Source: Spirosoma linguale DSM 74 (lineage in GTDB: Bacteria; Bacteroidota; Bacteroidia; Cytophagales; Spirosomataceae). Taken from it: a stretch of 64,000 nt of DNA. The notes beneath the pieces are model-generated. The model was not told the DNA's origin, did not search any database, and saw only the letters and a program-made list of their open reading frames with translations. The stretch covers positions 5,055,001 through 5,119,000 of the forward strand of contig CP001769.1 in assembly GCA_000024525.1 (NCBI GenBank), in the 5' to 3' direction. Both the position numbers and the translations under genes were made by a program. Positions 1-8,472 of the stretch are shown one piece after another (position 1 is the first letter of the stretch; the number at the start of each line of letters is the position of its first letter).

Positions 1-1
1 C

Positions 2-142
2 TCTCTGCTTGAGATACTCACCCACATGAGCCACCACGCGGCTTATCATCGGGGGCAAGTGGTGCAACTCATTCGGCCCATGCTCAACGAAGCTCCCGTC
101 ACCGATTTTATCGTCTGGCGTCGTTCGTTAAAGGAGGTGTAA
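2..142 (+). CDS. DinB/YfiT-family protein, C-terminal end (partial)
   Basis: The frame is open from the left edge and stops with TAA at 140-142, giving the last 46 residues of a protein that begins outside the window. The tail reads THMSHHAAYHRGQVVQLIRP and then TDFIVWRR. This matches the last metal-binding helix of DinB-like four-helix-bundle proteins, where a HxxxHRGQ motif supplies the third histidine ligand and is followed by a conserved D-F-I/L segment. Most members are metal-dependent enzymes of unknown substrate, some acting as thiol transferases. The substrate cannot be read here. The open frame is too short to appear as a full gene, but the motif is distinctive. Confidence 0.7.
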   Translation, partial: SLLEILTHMSHHAAYHRGQVVQLIRPMLNEAPVTDFIVWRRSLKEV

Positions 143-257
143 TTCATCCGTTTGAGGCCTGTCAACAACGAGCAATCGAATAGCATTATAGCGTTGCCAA
201 CCTACCGCGTACGATTAGCCGGTTGCCGCGATCTGGTGCTCAACCTTCGTTACCTCT

Positions 258-3200
258 ATGTCTGCAACCACATCCCCTCAGCTCTCTGTTGACGAATACC
301 GAGAATTGATAGCGTCTTTTACCCAGGCTATCTGGGAAGCGGACTCGCAGGGAACAATCCGTACCGATTCCCCCAGTTGGCGAGCCTACACGGGCCAGCC
401 CCTCAACGAATGGCTGGATGAAAGTTGGCTGGCGGCTGTTCACCCCGATAATCGAGCCGAGGCCCTTAGCCAGTGGCAGGACGCCATTCAACAGCAAGTT
501 CCCTTCAACGCCGAGCTCAGATTGCGCAATGCCGACGGCGGCTGGCGGTGGACCAACGTGCGGGCTACCCAGGTTCTCCATCCCGATGGGTCAGTCAAAA
601 AGTGGGTAGGACTCATTATTGACATCAGCGATAAGAAGAAAGCCGAAGAAACGCGTCAACAGCACCAGTCCCGTCGGGAAGAAAGAAGTAATGTATTGCT
701 GCAGTCTACTGAAGAAGTGGCCCATACGGGCAGCTACGAAGCAAACCTACTGGCGGACACCATGCGCTTTTCCGACGGTATGTATCGGCTCTTTGGGGAA
801 GAACCGGGAGCAATCGACCCCTCGACGGCCTGGATTGACAGTCGGTCGAATCCCGAGGATGTCCAGCCGATCAGCCAAACCCTGAATGCGGCCATTGCTA
901 CGCTAAAGCCTTATTATTACCGGCGCAGAATTTATCGAAAAGACGGCGAACTCCGTCAGTTGGAAGCGCATGGCAGAGTTGTCGGCGACCAGACCGGCAA
1001 GGCCGTGAAGCTGATTGGCCTGGTTCAGGATATTACCGAACGCCATCGGGTAGAACAGGAGCTTACCCAAACCAAAGCACTCCTACAGACCATTTTCGAT
1101 ACCTCTCCCAATTCGATTACGGCTTACACGCCCGTGTATACGGATGACGTAATAATCGATTTCAAAATTGTTCTTGCCAATGCCTTCACGCAGCGAACCA
1201 CCGGGTTTAACCCTACCGGGCAGTTGCTTACCCAAACCTTCCCAACCGCTCAGCATAATGGCTTGCTGACCAAGTTAAAGGAGGTAATGGAGCACAAGAA
1301 AAGGCATGACTTTGAGCTGTGGTACGAAGGCGAAGGGATGCACCACTGGTTTCGTGTGATTGCCGTTCCAATGGACGAAATGGTGCTGGTAACTACAGAA
1401 GACATCACCGAGCGTCGGCAAGTCGAAGCGGAAATTCTTCGCCTGAATGATGAAATGGCCAGGAAAGCGACGGATCGATACTACTCGCTGTTCAACACCA
1501 TCGAAGAAGGCATGAATGTGCTGGAACTGGTTTACGATGACAACGGCAAACCGATAGACTTTCGCTGGCTGGAGGTGAATCCGGCGTTCGAAAAAATTAC
1601 CGGTCTAACCAACGTGGCCGGTAAGCTGGTCAGCGAAACTATCCCAACGGAACAATACTGGTTTGACACCTACGATCGGGTCATAAAAACTGGTGAACCT
1701 CTCCGCTACGAAAATTACCATGCAGGCCTTCAGCAATGGTTTCGAACGCATACATCACGAATAGGGGGTGCGGGGACCCTGCTCGTAGCGAATGTGTTTG
1801 AGGATATCACGCAACAGAAACGCCAGGAAGCTAACCTGGCGTTTCTGGCCAACCTGACGGTTGATCTTGCTCCTTTTGACTCCGTAGACAGGCTCATGGA
1901 AATGGCGGGCAGTCGCATCGTCGAACATCTCCGCCTGTCGCACTGCACATTTGTAGCCATCAATCCGGAGGCTGATGAATGCACGATTCTACACGACAGT
2001 TCCCCCACGGGGCTCACTGTGCTAACCGGCACGCTCAAACTGGCAGACTTTCATACTGATGAGGAAAACAGGCTGCTGGCCGGGGGAAACGCCATGATTG
2101 TGAACAATATCATGGACGGAACCCGTTCAGCCGAACAAATAGCCTCATTCAGGGCCATCGACGTGGCGTCGTTGGTCAACACCCCTATTGTCATTAATGG
2201 GCGATGGGTGTTTGACCTGGGCGTAACCCGCGACACCCCGTCTGTCTGGCTCCCGGACGAGATCGAACTACTACAGCAGGTTGCCAGCCGCATCTGGCTC
2301 AGGATAGAACGGACCCGCGCCGAACAAGCCATCCGCCAGTCTCAGGAGCGGCTGCAGAACGCAATTGCCATTGAAACGGTAGGTGTAATTTTCTTCGACC
2401 GGCAGGGTATCATTCAGGATGCCAATGCCGCTTTTGAGAAGATGAGTGGCTTGAGCCACGAGGAACTGGCGAGCGGACAAGTTGGGTGGGATAAACTTAC
2501 CCCGCCCGAGTTCATAGGCGTCAGCCAGATGGCTATGAACGAGTTGATAAACCAGGGCCAGAGTATACCCTACGAAAAGGAGTACATCCGTCCGGATGCG
2601 TCAAGGTGGTGGGGCCTGTCTGCTGGCAAACGACTCAGTGAACACGAAATGGTGGAGTTTGTGATTGATATTACCGAAAGCAAACGTACTCAGCAAGCCC
2701 TTCAGGAAGCCGTTCAGCGTAAAGACAACTTTCTGGCCATGCTGGCGCACGAACTGCGCAACCCAATGGCCACCATCCGTTCGGGGCTACAAGCACTGAA
2801 CCTGGCCCATACCGATGCCCAGCGGCAATCGACGGTGGCCATGATGAGCCGACAAACCGATCATCTGGTGCGCATGGTCGATGATTTGCTGGACGTGAAC
2901 CGCATTACCCGGGGTAAAGTCGAACTCAAAAAAGAACGAATTAATCTGGTCGATGTGGTACAGCAGGGCGTTGACAGTATCCAGCCGCAATTTCAGCAGC
3001 AAAACAAAACGCTTCATGTCGATCTGCCCGCCGTCCCCATTGTCATGGATGGCGATGCCACCCGGCTCAATCAAGTCGTTACTAACCTCCTAACCAATGG
3101 TGTTCGCTACAGCGGTGAAGAAGGTGAAGTCTGGCTGAGTCTGACGCACCAGCATCAGGAAGCCATTCTTCAGGTGCGGGATAACGGGATTGGCCTGGCA

Positions 3201-3815
3201 GCCGATCAGCTCTCGGCTATTTTTGAGCCGTTTGTACAGGCCGACCAATCGTTGGCGCGCTCGCAGGGCGGTTTAGGGCTGGGGCTAACCCTGGTGAACG
3301 AATTGGTGGCGTTGCATGGAGGCAAGGTAGCGGTCTGGAGCCAGGGACTTGGGACGGGCAGTACGTTTACGGTGCACCTGCCCACGTTACCTGCCGATTC
3401 GGTTTTACCCACCGAAGCCCCCCGGCAAGCGAAGGTCCCCTCAACACTCCGGCGCGTTCTGGTTATCGATGACAATGCCGATGCGGCCTTAACCCTGTCC
3501 ATGCTGTTGAAGATAAAAGGCTATGAGGTTTATACCAGGCACAGCGGCCAGGCGGGTATTGAAGCCGCAGAAAGCCTGCAACCTGGGGCCATCCTGCTCG
3601 ACATTGGTATGCCCGATATGGATGGCTACGAAACCTGTCGGCTAATTCGTCAGCAGCCCTGGGGCCAGTCTATGCCAATCATCGCCCTGACGGGTTACGG
3701 GCAGCCGGAAGACCGGCAACGCACGAGGGAAGCCGGTTTTACAGGGCACCTGGTAAAACCCGTGGATATGGGTCAGTTAACGGACTTGTTGACGAGCCTG
3801 CTGGCAGCCGACTAA
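258..3815 (+). CDS. Multi-PAS/GAF hybrid sensor histidine kinase with receiver domain
   Basis: This 1185-residue protein has no signal peptide and no clear membrane span, so it is probably a cytoplasmic sensor. In order it carries four PAS segments (about 10-125, 150-265, 270-390, 405-520), a GAF domain (about 525-680), a fifth PAS (about 695-815), HisKA with phospho-acceptor His831 in AMLAHELRNP, and an ATPase domain with DNGIGL and GGLGLGLTLV. A C-terminal receiver follows, with VLVIDDN, phospho-acceptor Asp1115 in LLDIGMPDMDG, and a late KPVD lysine. Known behaviour of the family is sensing a small ligand or redox state, autophosphorylation and intramolecular phosphorelay. No DNA-binding output domain or adjacent response regulator is present, so the downstream partner is encoded elsewhere. 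It appears monocistronic. The nearest candidate ATG at 258 fits the first PAS domain. Confidence 0.92.
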   Translation: MSATTSPQLSVDEYRELIASFTQAIWEADSQGTIRTDSPSWRAYTGQPLNEWLDESWLAAVHPDNRAEALSQWQDAIQQQVPFNAELRLRNADGGWRWTNVRATQVLHPDGSVKKWVGLIIDISDKKKAEETRQQHQSRREERSNVLLQSTEEVAHTGSYEANLLADTMRFSDGMYRLFGEEPGAIDPSTAWIDSRSNPEDVQPISQTLNAAIATLKPYYYRRRIYRKDGELRQLEAHGRVVGDQTGKAVKLIGLVQDITERHRVEQELTQTKALLQTIFDTSPNSITAYTPVYTDDVIIDFKIVLANAFTQRTTGFNPTGQLLTQTFPTAQHNGLLTKLKEVMEHKKRHDFELWYEGEGMHHWFRVIAVPMDEMVLVTTEDITERRQVEAEILRLNDEMARKATDRYYSLFNTIEEGMNVLELVYDDNGKPIDFRWLEVNPAFEKITGLTNVAGKLVSETIPTEQYWFDTYDRVIKTGEPLRYENYHAGLQQWFRTHTSRIGGAGTLLVANVFEDITQQKRQEANLAFLANLTVDLAPFDSVDRLMEMAGSRIVEHLRLSHCTFVAINPEADECTILHDSSPTGLTVLTGTLKLADFHTDEENRLLAGGNAMIVNNIMDGTRSAEQIASFRAIDVASLVNTPIVINGRWVFDLGVTRDTPSVWLPDEIELLQQVASRIWLRIERTRAEQAIRQSQERLQNAIAIETVGVIFFDRQGIIQDANAAFEKMSGLSHEELASGQVGWDKLTPPEFIGVSQMAMNELINQGQSIPYEKEYIRPDASRWWGLSAGKRLSEHEMVEFVIDITESKRTQQALQEAVQRKDNFLAMLAHELRNPMATIRSGLQALNLAHTDAQRQSTVAMMSRQTDHLVRMVDDLLDVNRITRGKVELKKERINLVDVVQQGVDSIQPQFQQQNKTLHVDLPAVPIVMDGDATRLNQVVTNLLTNGVRYSGEEGEVWLSLTHQHQEAILQVRDNGIGLAADQLSAIFEPFVQADQSLARSQGGLGLGLTLVNELVALHGGKVAVWSQGLGTGSTFTVHLPTLPADSVLPTEAPRQAKVPSTLRRVLVIDDNADAALTLSMLLKIKGYEVYTRHSGQAGIEAAESLQPGAILLDIGMPDMDGYETCRLIRQQPWGQSMPIIALTGYGQPEDRQRTREAGFTGHLVKPVDMGQLTDLLTSLLAAD

Positions 3816-3828
3816 CGTCCTGGGGTTC

Positions 3829-4242
3829 TCAAGGCACATGCAGATACAGTTCATTCACATTGACGCGCCCGGGCTCCCTCACCCGAAAGGTACCAACCTG
3901 ACAGGTTACCCCTTTTAAATCAAGCGGAGGCAGTTCCAGAACGATCTTATAATCGCCCCGTTGCTGATAAAGGAAGCTGATATTACAAAAATCCTGATAG
4001 TGCTCCCCAGCTTTTATCAGGGTAAACGAAACAGCTTCCGCATGTACTCCTGCCACATTCTGGGTCGTCTGGTTTTTAACATTCAGCAAAAGCCCCGCTT
4101 CCTGCCCCCTTGCAGCCGAAGCATGTCGGCTTACTATACTTAACTGTACAGAAATGTCTTTCTGAGCGTAAGTCGTGGCACTAACGAAAAACATAAACGA
4201 AAGCCACCTTAAACGCGAAGGCTTACGAATCATTCTGATCAC
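3829..4242 (-). CDS. Small secreted protein of unknown function
   Basis: The protein has 137 residues. The N-terminus is basic, followed by a hydrophobic stretch ending near TYAQ, a typical signal peptide. The mature part of about 110 residues is rich in beta-strand-like alternation (GLLLNVKNQT, FRVREPGRVNVNELYL) and has two cysteines in the second half, suggesting one Ig-like or sandwich domain. I do not recognise a family. It ends 13 bp from the end of the kinase gene and converges with it. A good promoter candidate lies directly upstream at 4264-4297, which argues that the ORF is real. Confidence 0.55.
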   Translation of the reverse strand: MIRMIRKPSRLRWLSFMFFVSATTYAQKDISVQLSIVSRHASAARGQEAGLLLNVKNQTTQNVAGVHAEAVSFTLIKAGEHYQDFCNISFLYQQRGDYKIVLELPPLDLKGVTCQVGTFRVREPGRVNVNELYLHVP

Positions 4243-4263
4243 CTTTTACCCGGAACAAATTAA

Positions 4264-4297
4264 CAAAACTAAATCTATAGACTTTAGTTCTTTACAA
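4264..4297 (-). promoter_or_regulatory. Bacteroidota-type promoter for the small secreted protein
   Basis: On the minus strand the box TAGTTTTG (4264-4271) fits the TAnnTTTG -7 consensus. A TTG (4295-4297) lies 23 bp upstream, inside the 17-23 bp spacing accepted for this phylum. The -7 box is 22 bp upstream of the start codon at 4242. This is a pattern match only. Confidence 0.4.
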
Positions 4298-4338
4298 AAC
4301 CGGTCTACCGGCATCTACTACTTACTCAACAGATACGA

Positions 4339-5496
4339 ATGAAAGCAGCCGTATTCCACAAAATTGGCGACATTCAGGTCGACACCGTCGACGATCCGCG
4401 CATCGAACAGTCGCGGGATGCCATTATCCGGGTCACGTCGACGGCCATCTGCGGGTCTGACCTGCACATCTACGACGGGTTTATTCCCCAGCTCAAAAAT
4501 GAAGTTCTTGGTCATGAATTCATGGGCATCGTTGAAGATGTGGGGTCTGAGGTGACCAACCTCAAAAAAGGCGACCGGGTCGTGGTGCCGTTTACAGTTG
4601 CCTGCGGCAAGTGCTATTTCTGCCAGAAGAATCTGCAAATGCACTGCGAAAACTCAAACCCCGAGCATTACGGCCCCGATGGCGGCTTACTCACCGAAAA
4701 AGGGGGCGGCCTGTTCGGTTATACCGATCTCTATGGCGGCTACAACGGCGGGCAAGCCGAATACGTCCGGGTGCCTTATGCCGATTATGGCCTTCATACC
4801 GTACCCGAATCGCTCAAAGACGAGCAGGTTCTGTTCCTGACCGATATTTTCCCGACCGGCTGGAGTTCCATTGAATGGGGCGAACTGAAAGGTGGCGAAA
4901 CCGTCGCTATTTTCGGGTCGGGGCCGGTGGGGCTGATGGCGCAGAAGTCAGCCTGGATACAGGGTGCCGCCCGCGTCATTGCGATTGACCCGGTAAACTA
5001 TCGTCTGGAGAAGGCCCGGCGCGTCAACAACGTGGAAACACTCAACCCCGATGAGGTCGACGTTATTGAAGCTATTCGCCAGATGACCAACGGGCGCGGA
5101 GCTGACCTTTGTGTGGATGCCGTGGGTATGGAAGCAGACCGGTCGCTGCTGGAAAAAGCCAAAGCCGTTATCAACTTCGAGAAAGGAACACCCAAAGTAC
5201 TGGAACTGTGTTTTCAGGCTGTTCGTCGGGGTGGTATCGTATCGGTGGTTGGGGTATATGGAACACCTTTCGACAATATTTCCATTGGCCGCATGTTCGA
5301 CAAAGGCATCACGGTTCGCTTCGGGCAGTCGTTCGTTCACAAGAACATGAACCACCTGCTGGATCTGGTCGTGCAGGGTAAAGTGGTTCTCGACGACATC
5401 ATCTCGCACACGCTCCCGCTGGCCGATGCCTCAAAAGCCTACGATATGTTTAAGAAGAAACAGGACGATTGTACCAAAGTTGTGTTGAAGCCTTGA
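4339..5496 (+). CDS. Zinc-dependent alcohol dehydrogenase (formaldehyde dehydrogenase-like MDR)
   Basis: The protein has 385 residues, the normal length of the family. The catalytic zinc ligands are Cys38 (AICGSD), His59 and Glu60 (GHEF). The structural zinc lobe has four cysteines, Cys89, Cys92, Cys95 and Cys103, in CGKCYFCQKNLQMHC. The Rossmann dinucleotide site is GSGPVGLMAQ. The long loop before the Rossmann fold and the sequence type resemble the glutathione-independent formaldehyde dehydrogenase-like group, so the reaction is NAD(P)-dependent oxidation of a small alcohol or aldehyde in the cytoplasm. The true substrate is not shown. It precedes a small membrane protein and a short-chain dehydrogenase on the same strand, which may form a stress-response group. 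Confidence 0.9.
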   Translation: MKAAVFHKIGDIQVDTVDDPRIEQSRDAIIRVTSTAICGSDLHIYDGFIPQLKNEVLGHEFMGIVEDVGSEVTNLKKGDRVVVPFTVACGKCYFCQKNLQMHCENSNPEHYGPDGGLLTEKGGGLFGYTDLYGGYNGGQAEYVRVPYADYGLHTVPESLKDEQVLFLTDIFPTGWSSIEWGELKGGETVAIFGSGPVGLMAQKSAWIQGAARVIAIDPVNYRLEKARRVNNVETLNPDEVDVIEAIRQMTNGRGADLCVDAVGMEADRSLLEKAKAVINFEKGTPKVLELCFQAVRRGGIVSVVGVYGTPFDNISIGRMFDKGITVRFGQSFVHKNMNHLLDLVVQGKVVLDDIISHTLPLADASKAYDMFKKKQDDCTKVVLKP

Positions 5497-5540
5497 TAAG
5501 TACGTTTCTTAGTCAATGTATCAACTAACTCAACAAAACA

Positions 5541-5897
5541 ATGGAACAGCCAATTTCGCGTAAACAACACGGCATTGCCGACTATGGATACGTTCCGCTG
5601 GTCGCTGCGGCACCTTCTTTACTAGGTTTCGACGATGAGCCAACGGCCACCCGACTAGCCCGAATCATCAGCGGTGGCGTTCTGGCTACCAGCTTATTAA
5701 CCCGCTATGAATTGGGGCTTTGGAAGGTTATACCGTTCAAAGCTCACCTGGTGGCTGACGCTGCCGTGAGTGCATTTTCACTGGCAGCTCCCTGGCTTCT
5801 TGGTTTTTCGAAGAACAAGCGCGCCCGCAACACCTTCCTTGCTATCGGTGCGTTTGGTACGGTTGTAGGACTGCTATCGAAACCGGAGGAGATGTAG
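5541..5897 (+). CDS. Small SPW-repeat-like integral membrane protein
   Basis: The protein has 118 residues and is mostly hydrophobic, with three to four predicted membrane helices (around 20-35, 45-60, 75-90 and 95-112). The motif APWLLGF near residue 85 and HGIADYG near the N-terminus resemble the two conserved parts of SPW-repeat membrane proteins. Function in the family is unknown. It starts 44 bp after the alcohol dehydrogenase and is followed by a strong palindrome, so it probably ends that transcription unit. Confidence 0.6.
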   Translation: MEQPISRKQHGIADYGYVPLVAAAPSLLGFDDEPTATRLARIISGGVLATSLLTRYELGLWKVIPFKAHLVADAAVSAFSLAAPWLLGFSKNKRARNTFLAIGAFGTVVGLLSKPEEM

Positions 5898-5899
5898 CC

Positions 5900-5968
5900 G
5901 TAGCCTGGACGGCCACGTCCGGGAGTAAATTAGTGCTATACTTACCCGGACGTGGCCGTCCAGGCTAC
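5900..5968. terminator. Long palindrome with 24-bp perfect arms
   Basis: The arms at 5900-5923 and 5945-5968 are perfect reverse complements of 24 bp around a 21-bp loop. The hairpin begins two bases after the stop of the upstream gene. There is no strong T run on either side, so it may act as a terminator, a 3' end stabiliser or an interspersed palindromic repeat. It overlaps the over-long upstream ORF of the next gene. Confidence 0.6.
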
Positions 5969-5999
5969 CTATTTACCAGTAAAACCTAATAACTCAACA

Positions 6000-7034
6000 A
6001 TGGAAAATACAACCGGAAAAACAGTTTTAATCACGGGAGCTACCAGCGGCATTGGCCGCGAATTGACCAACCTTTTTGCCAAAGACGGATATAACCTGGT
6101 CTTGGTAGCCCGTTCGGGCGATAGCCTCCGCCTGATTGCGAATGAGTACGAACAGCAGTTCGGCATCAAAGCCACAACCATTACCCAGGATTTGGCAGAT
6201 CCTAAAGCCGCCGATGCTATTTATGAACAAACCCAGCAGCAGGGTATCACGGTAGACATTCTGGTCAACGATGCCGGGATGGGCGAGTACGGCAAGTTTG
6301 CCACCGAAACCAACCTGCAAAAGGAACTGGACATTGTACAGATCAATGCCGTGTCGCTGATGCACCTGACGAAGTTATATCTTAAAGATATGGTAGCCCG
6401 GAATGAGGGTAAAATCCTGATGCTTGGCTCCGAGGTGTCCGTAAGTCCAAACCCGATGATGGCGGTTTACGGCGCAACAAAAGCGTTTATCAAGTCCTTC
6501 TCGGAAGCGATCCGCAACGAACTGATCGATACGAACATCACCGTTACGGTACTGATGCCGGGCGCTACCAACACCGACTTTTTCAACAAGGCTGGTGCCG
6601 CCCATGTTAAAGGGGCCGACCCATCAAAAACCGCTGACCCTGCCGATGTGGCCAAAGAAGGGTACGAGGCCCTTATGAAGGGGAAAGACCATGTGGTGGC
6701 GGGCTGGAAGAACAAAGCCAAAGTAGCCATGGCGCACATCCTCCCCGACCCAATGGTTGCCGCCAATGCCCGTAAAGACATGATGCCTAAAGATGAATCC
6801 GACGATCAAAAAAGCCAGCTGACCAGTCTGGCCATGGGCATTGGGGTAGCGGCCGGTGTTATAGCGGGGCTATATCTGGCTTACCGTCGGAGTACACCGG
6901 TTGAGCAGGCCGTATACCGCTACAAAGCAGGTAAGGCACTTAGTTCGGCAAAAAAATCGTCGAAGTACGTCGGCAATTCGATAAAGGAGTCAGCCCGCAA
7001 AGCCCAGGAAACACTGGAGGACGCATTGGCGTAA
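6000..7034 (+). CDS. Short-chain dehydrogenase/reductase with C-terminal membrane anchor
   Basis: I place the start at ATG 6000 (MENTTGKTVLITG), because the frame upstream runs back into the palindrome at 5900-5968. The protein has 344 residues. The SDR core holds the cofactor motif TGATSGIG near residue 12, NDAG near residue 90, a catalytic Ser (LGSEVS) and YxxxK (YGATK). After about residue 260 it continues unlike most SDRs, with a Lys/Asp-rich linker, one hydrophobic helix (GIGVAAGVIAGLYLAYRR) and a basic, Ala/Ser/Lys-rich tail of about 45 residues. The tail suggests anchoring to the inner membrane. The substrate is unknown. It may act with the upstream dehydrogenase genes. Confidence 0.88.
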   Translation: MENTTGKTVLITGATSGIGRELTNLFAKDGYNLVLVARSGDSLRLIANEYEQQFGIKATTITQDLADPKAADAIYEQTQQQGITVDILVNDAGMGEYGKFATETNLQKELDIVQINAVSLMHLTKLYLKDMVARNEGKILMLGSEVSVSPNPMMAVYGATKAFIKSFSEAIRNELIDTNITVTVLMPGATNTDFFNKAGAAHVKGADPSKTADPADVAKEGYEALMKGKDHVVAGWKNKAKVAMAHILPDPMVAANARKDMMPKDESDDQKSQLTSLAMGIGVAAGVIAGLYLAYRRSTPVEQAVYRYKAGKALSSAKKSSKYVGNSIKESARKAQETLEDALA

Positions 7035-7064
7035 GTGAGAGAATAATGAAGCGGTGAACTAGTT

Positions 7065-7107
7065 AAGTGGTGAAGTGGTGAGTTATCAACTTACTACTTC
7101 ACCACTT
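7065..7107 (+). terminator. Hairpin terminator after the SDR gene
   Basis: Arms AAGTGGTGAAGT (7065-7076) and ACTTCACCACTT (7096-7107) are perfect 12-bp complements with a 19-bp loop. They are followed by a T-rich stretch, consistent with a rho-independent terminator 30 bp past the stop. Confidence 0.6.
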
Positions 7108-7177
7108 TTACTTTATCTTCGTGTTGACTTAGACACGGTGCTGTTGGTTCGGTGCCGGGGTATACCGTTGACTCAGC

Positions 7178-7708
7178 ATGAAATACGCCTTATTCCTCTT
7201 TTTAATCGTCTCCTTCTCTTCAGTTGCCCAGGTACAGCTACCAACAAACGAGTTAGGTCAGGTTCAGTACCAGGATCTTGTACGGGTACCGGATAGTAAA
7301 CGGCCCGCCCGCCAGCTTATGGAACAGGTCCGGGCGTGGGCTAACCAATATTACCCACAAGCCAGCGAAGCCGAGCAGCAGTTCGACCAGGAACACAATA
7401 TTTTGTTTGTCAGAACCTTATATGATATCGGCAAGCAATCTGTACGCTATACCCTTACCATCGAGACAAAATTTGGCCGATACCGGGCTACCTTAACCGA
7501 TCTGATTGTCGACGACAATGGCCGCACACAACCTGTTCGGGCGGCTAGCTCGACGGTTGAAGAGATGGCCGCAGCCGCCGATAAGTCGCTTAAGAACCGT
7601 GACCTGCTCGAACAAATCGTTGCCGATCAGACCAGTTTATACCAGCAAATTGATAAGTCCTGCCGCAGCACGCTGGCCAGCCTGAAAAAGGCTATGACGG
7701 TGGAGTAG
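7178..7708 (+). CDS. DUF4468 (TBP-like fold) domain secreted protein
   Basis: The protein has 176 residues. The N-terminus MKYALFLFLIVSFSSVAQ is a signal peptide. The mature protein opens with LPTNELGQVQYQDLVRVP, the hallmark of the DUF4468 family found widely in Bacteroidota envelopes, and continues through IGKQSVRYTLTIETKFGRYR. The C-terminal part is helical with two Lys/Glu-rich segments. The role is unknown. It ends 3 bp from the convergent nth stop, so no room for a terminator exists between them. Confidence 0.75.
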   Translation: MKYALFLFLIVSFSSVAQVQLPTNELGQVQYQDLVRVPDSKRPARQLMEQVRAWANQYYPQASEAEQQFDQEHNILFVRTLYDIGKQSVRYTLTIETKFGRYRATLTDLIVDDNGRTQPVRAASSTVEEMAAAADKSLKNRDLLEQIVADQTSLYQQIDKSCRSTLASLKKAMTVE

Positions 7709-7711
7709 TTA

Positions 7712-8374
7712 TTACCGATGCCGCTCTACCCCTACCTGTTCGCACCAGGGCAACACGGGACAGGTTGAACAATGCGGCAAGGTACCCGTACAAATGTGCT
7801 TCCCGAAAGGCATGAGCAGCCGGTTGATATCGACCCATTGCTCATGAGGCACCTGCGTTTCCAGCACTTTCAGCGTTTGTTCGGGTTGTTTGGTATGCAC
7901 ATACCCCCAGCGGTTCACTACCCGATGCACATGCACATCCACACTAATGGCAGCCTGACCGGTTGCAACGCCCAGCGCCAGATTGGCGCACTTTGGGCCG
8001 ACGCCTTTCAGCGACGTCAGGGTTGCGTAGTCAGCTGGTAACTCGCCGTTGAATTCATTCACAATACGCCCGGCAATGCCCAGCATGGTGTACGCTTTCT
8101 GATCGGGGTAAGTGGTGCCGTAGAGTAATTCGGTCAGCGCGGCTACGTCGAGGGTAAGGAGCTGCTCAGGAGTGCGGGCGCGTTCAAACAGGCGCAGGGA
8201 CACCGGAATAGTCGTTTCGTCGAGCGTACGGATGGAGATAATACAGGAAATCAGCTGTTCGAAAAGGGTGTTGTAACCCCGCTCGAACAGATCGAACATG
8301 GCCGCTTTCGGGTATGGCCGGATAGCCGTTTCAATATGCGCTAAAACAACGCTGAGGTCGAAGTTGGGTTTCAT
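7712..8374 (-). CDS. nth: Endonuclease III (DNA glycosylase/AP lyase)
   Basis: The protein has 220 residues. It carries the helix-hairpin-helix segment SLKGVGPKCANLAL with the catalytic lysine, and then the catalytic Asp in VDVHVHRVVNRWG. The C-terminal iron-sulphur loop has the full C-x6-C-x2-C-x5-C spacing (CTGTLPHCSTCPVLPWC). The enzyme removes oxidised pyrimidines and cleaves at the abasic site in base excision repair. All key residues are present, so it should be active. It is a separate unit between DUF4468 and the OmpA-type gene. Confidence 0.93.
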   Translation of the reverse strand: MKPNFDLSVVLAHIETAIRPYPKAAMFDLFERGYNTLFEQLISCIISIRTLDETTIPVSLRLFERARTPEQLLTLDVAALTELLYGTTYPDQKAYTMLGIAGRIVNEFNGELPADYATLTSLKGVGPKCANLALGVATGQAAISVDVHVHRVVNRWGYVHTKQPEQTLKVLETQVPHEQWVDINRLLMPFGKHICTGTLPHCSTCPVLPWCEQVGVERHR

Positions 8375-8380
8375 GTATGT

Positions 8381-8466
8381 TTAACCGCAAAGGGGCAAAG
8401 ATGTCGTGAACTCCGCAAACTTTTTTCGTTGCGTTCTTTGCGACACCTTTGCCCCTTTGCGGTTAA
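8381..8466 (-). terminator. Long hairpin between the OmpA-type gene and nth
   Basis: Arms at 8381-8400 and 8447-8466 are perfect 20-bp complements enclosing 46 bp. The distal arm starts 6 bp past the stop of the minus-strand OmpA gene, so it most likely ends that transcript before nth. The proximal arm ends 6 bp upstream of the nth start, so nth may share the hairpin in its leader. Confidence 0.55.
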
Positions 8467-8472
8467 ACTACT

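Noticed and set aside
5952..5999. Upstream extension of the SDR gene
   Set aside because: The extra 16 residues are encoded within the palindrome at 5900-5968. ATG 6000 gives a normal SDR N-terminus.
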